Positions 1 through 5,744 are shown, numbered from the stretch's first letter. The stretch is DNA of 7,848 nucleotides from Chloroflexota bacterium (GCA_003694775.1 RFJV01000283.1:1-7848); one strand, 5' to 3'. A program made the numbers and translations. Notes: a model not told the origin generated them from the letters alone.

Positions 1-191
1 AGCTGGAGCAGAAGGGTCAGGGTAAGGGGGATGGTGCGGGGCAGGCCGCCGCGGCGGCGCTGTTCCAGGCCGCGCCAGAGCAAGAAGCTGGACACCGGTA
101 TTTGCCGGCGCCGACTGCGAAGCAGGTGAAGCAGGAGGATGGCAGGGATGGTCAGCAGGCCAAACAGGGCCAGGGGAACCAGCAGGCTCAC
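1..191 (-). CDS. BatA-like membrane protein, N-terminus (partial, runs off left edge)
   Basis: The visible 63 or so residues begin with a GTG start and read SLLVPLALFGLLTIPAIL followed by LLHLLRSRRRQIPVSSFLLW. This is the pattern of the BatA/aerotolerance N-terminal domain: a first membrane helix at about residues 3-22, the HLLR-x-RRR turn, then a 'xVSSfxLW' segment. A second helix begins at about residue 52 (IPLTLTLLL). Proteins with this domain often continue into a VWA domain, but that part lies outside the window. The GTG overlaps the TGA of the upstream DUF58 gene (GTGA), so the two are probably translationally coupled. The family works with DUF58 proteins and MoxR ATPases at the membrane. 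The exact role here is unknown. GTG is chosen because it gives the full domain start directly at the overlap. Confidence 0.8.
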   Translation of the reverse strand, partial: MSLLVPLALFGLLTIPAILLLHLLRSRRRQIPVSSFLLWRGLEQRRRGGLPRTIPLTLTLLLQ

Positions 192-1156
192 TGCACCACT
201 CCTCGCTGGCGCAGGTAGGGGATGACGGCCTGCTCAAAAGGCCACTCGGCCAGCACACGGGCATAGGCCGCGCCGCGGCGGGCGCAGGTCTGCTCCAGTT
301 GGTGAAGCCAGCGCCGGACGCGCAAACGGTACTGGGACAGGGTGGTCTCGTCCAGGTGGAAGAGGCCGGCTTCGGCAGTCTCCACATCGACCAGTTCAAC
401 GTCGCCATCAACAGTGGGGGCAAGCTCCTGCTGGCTGACAAAATGCATCACCACGACCTGCCAGCGCGGGGGCGGCAGGTTCCGCAAGCCTTCGGACAGG
501 GCGGCGGCATCCTGTCCGGCATTGAACAGGTCGGAGATGAGGACGAGCAGGCCCCCGCCGGGATGGCGGCGGGCGTAACCGGCCAGACATTGGGCCAGTG
601 TGTCCGGGCCGGAAGCGTCCGCGGGCGGCTGGACGGCCAGTTCGGCCAGAAACCGCAGGGCAGCGACGGCCCGGCGCTTGCCGTGGGTGGGGCCAAACCC
701 GGCGGCCAATTGGCCTGCAAAGGGGGTCAGGTGGACGCGTTCGCCGCCGGAAAGGGCCAGGTAAGCCAGCGCCCCGGCGAGCCGGCAGACAGCACGCCAC
801 TTGTCCACCGGCGGGTCGGTGGGCCAGGGCGGCTTCCAGGCCATCGAGGGGCTGGCGTCGAGGAGGAGGTGCACATCGATGCCCTGGGTGGCCTCGCCCA
901 GCTTGACAAAAAGCTCATCGCTCCGGGCGTAGACGTGCCAGTCCACGTGGCGCAGGTCATCGCCGGGCGTGTAGGGGCGGTGGTCGCTAAAATCCAGAGC
1001 CGGCCGCAGGTGGCGGCTTCGCCGTTCGCCGACCATTACCCCGCGCAGGGAGGGAACGGTGCGGAAATTGAGCCGTTCGACGCGGCGCAGAAATGCCTCG
1101 TCGAATATTTGGGTTTTGAGTTTTGAATTTTGAGTTTTGAGTTTTGAAATTCCCAT
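188..1156 (-). CDS. DUF58 / von Willebrand factor A-like protein
   Basis: This 322-residue protein has the DUF58 signature RPYTPGDDLRHVDWHVYARS (residues 60-79), followed by a VWA-like metal-binding motif DASPSM (D100, S102, S104) and a later LLVLISDLF strand (D209). It is predicted to be cytoplasmic because no membrane helix is visible. DUF58 proteins are usual partners of MoxR AAA+ ATPases and BatA-type membrane proteins, and a BatA-like gene follows with a GTGA overlap. The family domain seems to start near FDEAFLRRVERLNF (residue 18). Residues 4-17 (SKLKTQN, SKLKTQI) are encoded by a heptanucleotide tandem array. The ATG at 1156 is kept as the start because GAGGT lies 5 bases upstream and no other ATG precedes the domain. 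It was likely named a hypothetical or DUF58 protein elsewhere; its substrate is unknown. Confidence 0.92.
   Translation of the reverse strand: MGISKLKTQNSKLKTQIFDEAFLRRVERLNFRTVPSLRGVMVGERRSRHLRPALDFSDHRPYTPGDDLRHVDWHVYARSDELFVKLGEATQGIDVHLLLDASPSMAWKPPWPTDPPVDKWRAVCRLAGALAYLALSGGERVHLTPFAGQLAAGFGPTHGKRRAVAALRFLAELAVQPPADASGPDTLAQCLAGYARRHPGGGLLVLISDLFNAGQDAAALSEGLRNLPPPRWQVVVMHFVSQQELAPTVDGDVELVDVETAEAGLFHLDETTLSQYRLRVRRWLHQLEQTCARRGAAYARVLAEWPFEQAVIPYLRQRGVVQ
1114..1148. repeat. Heptanucleotide tandem array, 5 copies
   Basis: Five consecutive 7-mers read TTTTGAG, TTTTGAA, TTTTGAG, TTTTGAG and TTTTGAA on the plus strand. The array lies inside the 5' end of the DUF58 gene, where three units (21 bases) encode a seven-residue peptide repeat. 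A related AATTCAAAACT-type array lies before metV at 5199-5231. Confidence 0.9.
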
Positions 1157-1192
1157 TCCGCACCTCGCCTCCCCTATTCCCCCCGCTTCATT

Positions 1193-1224
1193 CTTCCACC
1201 TTTACCAGCTTCCACCTTTACCAG
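1193..1224. repeat. 16-bp direct repeat, two perfect copies
   Basis: CTTCCACCTTTACCAG occurs twice in tandem (1193-1208 and 1209-1224). It lies in the 160-bp gap between the DUF58 start and the DUF2905 stop. No coding role is visible. On the minus strand it reads as part of the leader between the two genes. Confidence 0.85.
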
Positions 1225-1235
1225 GTGTATTTCAA

Positions 1236-1299
1236 TTTTATGGTTCGTAGCCCCGGCATCCCCATGCCGGGGCATAGGGATGCCCCGGCTACCATAAAA
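1236..1299. repeat. Small palindromic element (MITE/REP-like), copy 1
   Basis: The 64-bp element is bounded by TTTTATGGT (1236-1244) and its exact complement ACCATAAAA (1291-1299). Inside, between GTAG (1247-1250) and CTAC (1289-1292), are three alternating arms CCCCGG, CCGGGG and CCCCGG (1251-1256, 1267-1272, 1283-1288), separated by CATCCCCATG and CATAGGGATG. The middle arm can pair with either neighbour, giving one of two mutually exclusive stems of nine base pairs (with the CAT/ATG ends) around four-base loops. It sits 17 bp downstream of the DUF2905 stop codon, so it could also act as a terminator or mRNA stabiliser there. No transposase is present. Confidence 0.8.
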
Positions 1300-1316
1300 C
1301 AAAAATGCGCCCGCCT

Positions 1317-1553
1317 TTACCTGAGCAGGCGTCCAATAAGTGAGAGCACCAGGCTGAGGACGATGCTCAGCAAAATCATCGTGGTGATGGGCGCATAGAA
1401 GCGGAAACCGGGCCGCTCCACCCGGATATCGCCGGGGAGCCGGCCAAACCAGCTCAGTTTGTCGCCGCCAAACCACAACAGCAGGCCCACCAGAACCAGG
1501 ATGACTCCCAAAACAACGATGATTTTTCCGAGTGCGACCATCATATTTTCCAT
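1317..1553 (-). CDS. DUF2905 family small membrane protein
   Basis: The 78-residue protein has two hydrophobic segments, residues 6-28 (ALGKIIVVLGVILVLVGLLL) and about 55-74 (ITTMILLSIVLSLVLSLIG). The conserved loop between them reads WFGRLPGDIRVERPGFRFYAP. The GRLPGDI motif, the aromatic FRFYxP motif and the length are typical of DUF2905, an uncharacterised family of short two-helix membrane proteins. The ATG at 1553 is supported by GGAGAGG three bases upstream. The gene lies between the SRPBCC gene (head-to-head with it) and the DUF58 gene (same strand, 160-bp gap with repeats). Its function is unknown, and its link to the DUF58/BatA genes is positional only. Confidence 0.88.
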   Translation of the reverse strand: MENMMVALGKIIVVLGVILVLVGLLLWFGGDKLSWFGRLPGDIRVERPGFRFYAPITTMILLSIVLSLVLSLIGRLLR

Positions 1554-1567
1554 CTGCCTCTCCGTAT

Positions 1568-1598
1568 GTTATAGTTTTGGGGAATGGGGTACTGTCTT
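1568..1598 (-). promoter_or_regulatory. Possible promoter for the DUF2905 gene
   Basis: On the minus strand, TATAAC (1568-1573) matches five of six bases of a -10 box. AAGACA (1593-1598) matches four of six of a -35 box with a 19-bp spacer, which is longer than ideal. The predicted leader to the ATG at 1553 would be under 15 nt and would still contain the GGAGAGG ribosome site. The call is weak. Confidence 0.35.
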
Positions 1599-1603
1599 GC
1601 CTG

Positions 1604-1619
1604 CTACCCTGCTACCCGT
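1604..1619. repeat. Short 8-bp tandem repeat (about two copies)
   Basis: CTACCCTG followed by CTACCCGT gives two imperfect 8-mers directly to the left of the second palindromic element. It is too short to interpret alone, but it fits the abundance of 7- and 8-base tandem arrays in this window. Confidence 0.4.
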
Positions 1620-1621
1620 TA

Positions 1622-1710
1622 GAGCCTATTCAAAAAATTGTAGGCTGGCATCCCTATGCCAGCAAATGACGCATAGGGATGCGTCATCTACAGTATTTTC
1701 GGATAGGTTC
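1622..1710. mobile_element. MITE-like double-hairpin element with IS-type ends, copy 2
   Basis: The ends form imperfect terminal inverted repeats: GAGCCTATTCAAAAAATTG on the left and GAACCTATCCGAAAATACTG read inward from the right. TTA flanks both sides (1619-1621 and 1711-1713), as a 3-bp target duplication would. The interior, bounded by GTAG and CTAC, holds two hairpins: GCTGGCAT-CCCT-ATGCCAGC, then TGACGCAT-AGGG-ATGCGTCA. The loops CCCT and AGGG are complementary. The core matches the plan of the element at 1236-1299. From memory the ends resemble those of IS5-family (IS1031-like) elements, which favour TNA targets; this was not verified by a search. There is no coding capacity, so any movement would depend on a transposase elsewhere. 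Confidence 0.7.
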
Positions 1711-1743
1711 TTAGTATATCAAATCCACCAGAGAGAACAAGTG

Positions 1744-2193
1744 ATGCACAGTGCAAGCGAATCTATCCTGATTCACGCCTCACCAGAAGAGACCTGGCAA
1801 ACGCTGACCGACCTGCCAAGACTGCCGGAATGGTACACACCGGCCCGGCACATCCGGGTTTTGACCGACGGGCCGGTTCGGGAAGGCTGGCAGTTTGTCC
1901 TGGCGGTTAAAACGCTGTCCGGCATTGTCCTGGACGCGCTGGGAACGGTCACCCGGTTTGACCCGGAACAGCGGGTCATTGTCTGGCGAGGACAGACCTT
2001 CGGTATTTCCGGCGACAGCCGGTGGCAGGTTGTTCCTGCCGAAAACGGCTTTGCCCGCATTGAACACACCTTTGCCGGGCAAGGCTGGCTGATGTTCCTC
2101 TCCCAAAAGCTGGGCCGAAATCCCAAAACCGTAAAAAAGCGGCTGGAAAACCTGAAACGGCTGGTCGAAGCTAGGGCGAAAAATAACGCTTGA
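1744..2193 (+). CDS. SRPBCC (polyketide cyclase/START-like) family protein
   Basis: The 149-residue protein begins MHSASESILIHASPEETWQ and continues LTDLPRLPEWYTPARHIRV. This is the usual opening of SRPBCC-fold proteins: a first strand ending in 'I-x-A-S/P-P-E-x-x-W', a helix, then a Trp before the second strand. The rest alternates strands (FVLAVKTLSGIVL, VTRFDPEQRVIVWRG, GFARIEHTFAGQG) and ends in a long basic C-terminal helix (KTVKKRLENLKRLVEARAK). The fold forms a deep hydrophobic ligand pocket; ligand and pathway cannot be read from the sequence. The ATG at 1744 has a weak GAGAGA seven bases upstream; the adjacent GTG at 1741 is an alternative. It begins 33 bp after the mobile-element-like repeat and its 3' end overlaps the opposing membrane-protein gene by 23 bp. 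Confidence 0.82.
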   Translation: MHSASESILIHASPEETWQTLTDLPRLPEWYTPARHIRVLTDGPVREGWQFVLAVKTLSGIVLDALGTVTRFDPEQRVIVWRGQTFGISGDSRWQVVPAENGFARIEHTFAGQGWLMFLSQKLGRNPKTVKKRLENLKRLVEARAKNNA

Positions 2194-3511
2194 CCACCTC
2201 CCGCCGGTCCCAGGGATAGGCCAGGGGGTCAGGCCCCAGGTCATCGGCGGAGAGGGGCGAACCGCGGCTGAAAGGTGAGCCGGTCGTGGTGCGGTCGCCG
2301 GGGTCGGCGTCCAGTTCGGCGGGCTGGAGGGTCAGCGCTTCGGTTTCGGGGCCGCTTTCCAGCTCCAGCGGCTGACCTTCTACCGCCAGCCGTTCCGCTT
2401 CGTCGGGCTGACTGCCCGCGCCAGACTGTCCTTCACCGCCGCCCGTGCCCGTATCTCCCTCTGCCTCTGGCGAGGACGGCTCGGCCCCGGCTTCGGACGG
2501 CTCGTTCTCTTCCGCGGGGGCGGTTTCCGGCGGGGTCTGGGCGACCGGGGCCGGCGCGCTGGTGATGCCACGGGCCAGGCTTTCCAGTGCTTCGCCGGCC
2601 TGGAGCAGGTCATCTCGGCCCAGGGCGTCCTCTCCCTGCCGAAGCGGGCCGGTCAAAGATGGCGCGTCCCCGCCGATGCTGTCGATGCTGTCGGCGGCTT
2701 CTCCGAATGCCTGCCCTAATTCCTGCCGCGCCGTTTCCGACAGGTCATCCAGCCGGTCGGCCAGGCGGCGCAGTTCCGAGGCCGCGGCGGGCAGGTCGCC
2801 CTGGTCTATGGCTTCGGCCGCGGACCGGGTCGCGGCAGGGTCGCGCAAGGCGTCGGCCAGGGCTTCCAGCGCCCTCTGCAGGGCTTGGGCGTCTGCGGCC
2901 TGCATGTCGGGCGGAAAAGGCGGCGGTAAGAGAGGCGGTTCAGGCGGGAGCACCTGCTCAGCAGACGGCTCCGGCAGGGGCGTGGGCAGGGCCACCACCG
3001 TGGCCTCGGGCAGATTTGGCCGGAGCGCGTCAACCAGCACCAGGGCGACCAGCATTGCCAGCACCCCCAGCAGGGCCTGCACTTCCAGCCACAGGTGGCG
3101 GGTCAGCAAGCGCACCCGACTGCGCAGGTCGACCAGCTGGGCCACGGCCTCCTGCAGAAGCCGGTGCACCACGGGGTTGTCGTCCGCGGTGCCGCGGCGG
3201 CTGACCTCGTAGGCGGTGGAAAGACGGGCACGCAGGCCAAGACCGGCGTCCAGGCGGGCGATAAGCTTCTGCTCGTTGACCGGCCGGGCGGCCCAGAGCA
3301 AAGAGACCAGGCCAATTCCCAGCGAGGCCGCCAGCCAGGTGGTCCAGCTAACCTGCCAGTCCAGCCACAGATAGCCGGCCTGCACAATAGTGGGCGGGAG
3401 GAGAACCAGCCAGGCGGTCCGCACCAGCCCCAGCACAAAGCGACGCCGCCAGAAGGCCGCCTTGAGCCGCTGAAGGGCGCGGTCAAACGGGGAGGCAGGG
3501 TGGGTGCTCAT
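2171..3511 (-). CDS. Membrane protein with coiled-coil and acidic Pro/Glu-rich extracytoplasmic tail (DUF4175-like N-terminus)
   Basis: The 446-residue protein is not confidently assigned to a named family. Membrane helices are likely at about residues 26-48, 56-74 and 144-163. Between the second and third, ARLDAGLGLRARLSTAYE (85-102) resembles the 'D-x-x-LGL-x-x-R-x-x-TA' stretch of DUF4175-type proteins. After a proline-rich linker (165-203), a predicted alpha-helical region (205-315, heptad-like, rich in Ala, Leu and Glu) is followed by a low-complexity acidic Pro/Glu/Ser/Gly region (318-410). A short C-terminus ends in WDRREVVKRYFSP. Similar endings occur in proteins near BatA clusters (from memory). 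The ATG overlaps the stop of the upstream peptidase gene (ATGA), implying coupled translation. Its stop lies inside the opposing SRPBCC gene. Confidence 0.75.
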   Translation of the reverse strand: MSTHPASPFDRALQRLKAAFWRRRFVLGLVRTAWLVLLPPTIVQAGYLWLDWQVSWTTWLAASLGIGLVSLLWAARPVNEQKLIARLDAGLGLRARLSTAYEVSRRGTADDNPVVHRLLQEAVAQLVDLRSRVRLLTRHLWLEVQALLGVLAMLVALVLVDALRPNLPEATVVALPTPLPEPSAEQVLPPEPPLLPPPFPPDMQAADAQALQRALEALADALRDPAATRSAAEAIDQGDLPAAASELRRLADRLDDLSETARQELGQAFGEAADSIDSIGGDAPSLTGPLRQGEDALGRDDLLQAGEALESLARGITSAPAPVAQTPPETAPAEENEPSEAGAEPSSPEAEGDTGTGGGEGQSGAGSQPDEAERLAVEGQPLELESGPETEALTLQPAELDADPGDRTTTGSPFSRGSPLSADDLGPDPLAYPWDRREVVKRYFSP

Positions 3512-4992
3512 ACCAGCTCCACCTCCATTGAGCGGGGCCGGGTCAGGTTTGCCCAGCGACGCAGGCCGGAGAAGAGGGTCATCACCAGTCCCACGGCGAA
3601 CAGGGCATAGGCCAGCAGGTTTTTCTGGCGGGTGGCGTAGGCCAGCAGGTGAAGCCCGCGGCCGGCGGCCTCCGGGTTGCCCAGCGATTGGAGGAGAATC
3701 ACTGCTTCGGCCAGTTCCTTTTCAGCCTCAAAAAAGCGGAGTGATTTCAGGAGCTGTTCACCCCGGTCAATCTGCTGGAGGGCCTGCTGGCCGAGTTCGG
3801 CGCGGTGGATGTAAATCTGGACCTCCGGGATGCGCCGGCGGTAGCCCAGGGCCTCGTAGGCGGCAATGGCGGCCTGTCCCTGGCTGATGGCGCGGGCATA
3901 GTCGCCTGCCTGCAGGGCGCGGCGAGCGTCGGCGGTGAGGGTGTTGGCTTCCAGCCCCTGCTGTGCCCTGGCCAGCAGTTCTCTGGCCCGGTCGAGGGTG
4001 TCGGTCTGGCTGGTGGTTTCCAGAAGTGATACAATATCGGCCAGTTCGGTCTGGGCGGCGGAGAAGGCCCCTTCCTGCACCAGCGTTTCGACACGGGAGA
4101 GGTCGTAGGCATAGATGGCGTTAATCCGCCAGCGGCCGTTCAGGTAGTCCGGCAGGTAGGCCTGCCATTCGGCCTCCAGCTCGTCGGCGGGACGACCGTA
4201 GGCCGCTTCCAGGGCACTGCGGTAGCCGGGTTCCACTGCCGAGGCGCGCAGAAAATCGAGGAAGGCAGGCAAGCCGTACCGGTCAATCAAAAAGGAGACC
4301 ACCGACAGCGTTTGGGGATAAGCCACCTGCGGGTCGCTGTAGACCTGCTCAGCCCGGTCGAGTTCGGCCCAGGAGAGGAGCCGGCCCTGGTCGACCGCCT
4401 GCCGGAGGAGGGCCGGGTCACTGCCGGCGCGGGCCGTTGGCTTTTCCAGGTACTGGGCAATGCCCTCCTGAAAACCGGCGGTGAGTTTGCCGTCCGACAG
4501 CCGGGAAGCAAAAAAGTGGGCCAGTTCGTGGCGGATGTTGTTCATCAAGGCTTCGCGGTCCAGGCCGGTGGTGCGGGCGGCGGCAATGGCAATTTCGGCC
4601 CGGTTGTTCTGGGCGTGGGCAATGACACCCGGTAGCTGGCGGGCAATGGGGTTGACCTGGAAGTAGCTTTCCTCGGTGGGAAACAGACGAAGGTTGATAG
4701 GGGTTTCCAGGTTGACCTGGAACACAGCGAGCAGGTCCTGGTACAGGTCGTCGACAAAACCGGCGTAGACCGCGGCCTCGGACCGGCCGCAGACGCAGTC
4801 AACCGGTTCACCGTCTGCCGTGGTGACGCTTTCGGCATAGACGATGATGAAATGCTCGGTGCGCAGTTCCTGCCAGCTGACCGCTTCCGTCTCGTCGGGC
4901 GGCTGGGCGAAAGCCGGAGCCGGCAGGAGGAACGCCAGCGCCAGCAGGGCCACCATCCACACCAGCCGGTATTGTTTTTGGAATCCGTCCAT
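3508..4992 (-). CDS. Exported, membrane-anchored MA-like zinc metallopeptidase
   Basis: The product is 494 residues from the preferred ATG at 4992, which has GGGGA five bases upstream. An in-frame GTG at 5016 would add eight residues and has a weaker site. A signal peptide ends at AFA (residue 29, cleavage before QPPDE). The peptidase core has IRHELAHFFASRL with the zinc motif H155-E156-x-x-H159 and a downstream GFQEGIAQYLE (E176) as the likely third ligand. The later AYGRPADELEAEWQAYL segment is typical of the peptidase MA-like family. A helical, TPR-like stretch follows (for example ALQAGDYARAISQGQAAIA), and a C-terminal membrane helix lies at about 457-475. The catalytic domain should face outside the cytoplasm. 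Two cysteines (DCVC, residues 66 and 68) are unusual. The substrate is unknown. It heads a two-gene operon with the downstream membrane protein. Confidence 0.85.
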   Translation of the reverse strand: MDGFQKQYRLVWMVALLALAFLLPAPAFAQPPDETEAVSWQELRTEHFIIVYAESVTTADGEPVDCVCGRSEAAVYAGFVDDLYQDLLAVFQVNLETPINLRLFPTEESYFQVNPIARQLPGVIAHAQNNRAEIAIAAARTTGLDREALMNNIRHELAHFFASRLSDGKLTAGFQEGIAQYLEKPTARAGSDPALLRQAVDQGRLLSWAELDRAEQVYSDPQVAYPQTLSVVSFLIDRYGLPAFLDFLRASAVEPGYRSALEAAYGRPADELEAEWQAYLPDYLNGRWRINAIYAYDLSRVETLVQEGAFSAAQTELADIVSLLETTSQTDTLDRARELLARAQQGLEANTLTADARRALQAGDYARAISQGQAAIAAYEALGYRRRIPEVQIYIHRAELGQQALQQIDRGEQLLKSLRFFEAEKELAEAVILLQSLGNPEAAGRGLHLLAYATRQKNLLAYALFAVGLVMTLFSGLRRWANLTRPRSMEVELV

Positions 4993-5042
4993 TGCCGTCC
5001 CCAGGGTGACAGTCACCGATAAACCGCTCCCGCCGTCAGGTA

Positions 5043-5071
5043 AATATAGACAGGCAGAGGCCGGTTGTCAA
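5043..5071 (-). promoter_or_regulatory. Strong sigma-70-type promoter for the peptidase operon
   Basis: On the minus strand the -35 box is TTGACA (5066-5071, perfect), the spacer is exactly 17 bp, and the -10 box is TATATT (5043-5048, five of six). Transcription should start near 5036, leaving about 44 nt before the ATG at 4992. This supports that start over the GTG at 5016, though both lie within the transcript. Confidence 0.75.
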
Positions 5072-5100
5072 CTCAGGGGCAGGCAGGGGAATCGCCGTGG

Positions 5101-5129
5101 TTGACAATTTGCCGGATGCCGGTCACAAT
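5101..5129 (+). promoter_or_regulatory. Sigma-70-type promoter for metV-metF
   Basis: The -35 box TTGACA (5101-5106) is perfect, the spacer is 17 bp, and the -10 box CACAAT (5124-5129) matches four of six bases. Predicted transcription starts near 5136, giving a leader of about 115 nt that is almost all purine-rich and heptamer-repeat sequence. It lies back-to-back with the minus-strand promoter; the -35 boxes are 29 bp apart. Confidence 0.6.
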
Positions 5130-5231
5130 GGGGAGGGCAAAAGGATGAAGGCGGAGGGCGGAAGGATGAAGGATGAAGAGTGATGGGAGATAGGGGAAAT
5201 TCAAAACTTAACATTCAACATTCAAAATTCC
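5130..5231 (+). repeat. Simple-sequence leader of metV: purine-rich tract plus heptamer array
   Basis: From 5130 to about 5198 the plus strand is almost all G and A with repeated AAGGATGAAGG units. From 5199 to 5231 it switches to ATTCAAAACT, then CATTCAA twice (5212-5225) and AATTCC. The second part resembles the heptamer array inside the DUF58 gene at 1114-1148. No riboswitch-like structure was recognised. The ribosome-binding site of metV (GGGGGG) follows at 5240-5245. Confidence 0.75.
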
Positions 5232-5249
5232 AACACCACGGGGGGTAAG

Positions 5250-5744
5250 ATGATAAATTTGCGACGGTGGATACAGAACCATCCCCATTTTCTGGAGCTT
5301 CTCTACCGGTTTACGGAGCGGGTGTTTGTGCGGCTCGACCCGCTCTGGTCGCGGCTGGGGTACGGGCGCGTCGAACGGCTCATCAAGCCATTTGAGGATG
5401 CCGCCAAGAAGCTGATTTTTGACTGCCGGGTCTGCGGGCAGTGCATTCTGCATTCCACGGGGATGACCTGCCCGATGACCTGCCCCAAGAACCTGCGCAA
5501 CGGGCCGTGCGGCGGGGTGCGGGTCAACGGGCACTGCGAGGTGATACCGGAGATGCGGTGTGTGTGGGTAGAGGCGTTCGAGCGGTCGCAGAAGATGCCG
5601 GTGTACGGGGCCGAAATCCGGCTTATCCAGCCGCCGATGGACTGGCGGCTGGAAGGTACATCGGCGTGGGTGAATCTGCTGACCGGGGAAGATACCGCAG
5701 TTCAGCCGGGCTGGCAGGAGGGGGTGGAAGCCTATGGGCGATGA
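5250..5744 (+). CDS. metV: MetV, cysteine-rich subunit of MetVF-type methylenetetrahydrofolate reductase
   Basis: The 164-residue protein has the MTHFR C-terminal-like (MetV) domain. Eight cysteines at 59, 62, 65, 74, 78, 87, 96 and 104 sit in the block DCRVCGQCILHSTGM, TCPMTCPKNLRNGPCGG, then NGHCEVIPEMRCVWVEA. The pattern CxxCxxC...CxxxC implies bound zinc and/or an iron-sulfur cluster. In acetogens MetV pairs with the flavoprotein MetF and is thought to carry electrons towards it for 5,10-methylene- to 5-methyl-tetrahydrofolate reduction. A helical N-terminus (1-55) precedes the domain; no signal peptide is visible, so it is cytoplasmic. The ATG follows GGGGGG at a distance of four bases. 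The last 11 bp overlap metF, which fits a coupled two-subunit enzyme. Confidence 0.9.
   Translation: MINLRRWIQNHPHFLELLYRFTERVFVRLDPLWSRLGYGRVERLIKPFEDAAKKLIFDCRVCGQCILHSTGMTCPMTCPKNLRNGPCGGVRVNGHCEVIPEMRCVWVEAFERSQKMPVYGAEIRLIQPPMDWRLEGTSAWVNLLTGEDTAVQPGWQEGVEAYGR

Noticed and set aside
299..1126. Long plus-strand open frame of 275 residues opposite the DUF58 gene
   Set aside because: It is antisense to a gene with clear DUF58 and VWA motifs, has no recognisable domain, and is Gly/Ala/Gln-rich as expected from a GC-rich shadow frame.
1689..1720. Promoter for the SRPBCC gene in the right end of the mobile-like element
   Set aside because: TAGTAT or TATATC could serve as a -10 box, but no acceptable -35 box lies at the right distance, so I do not list it as a feature.
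1459..1743. N-terminal extension of the SRPBCC frame back to 1459
   Set aside because: The extension would be translated through the mobile-like element and the opposite DUF2905 gene. The fold starts right after the ATG at 1744.
2445..3212. Plus-strand open frame of 255 residues, Ser/Arg/Ala-rich
   Set aside because: It is the complement of the low-complexity part of the acidic membrane protein. Its composition follows from that and no motif is present.
4993..5016. GTG start at 5016 for the peptidase
   Set aside because: It adds eight residues before the signal peptide and its ribosome site is poorly spaced. The ATG at 4992 has GGGGA at a good distance. It is not fully excluded.
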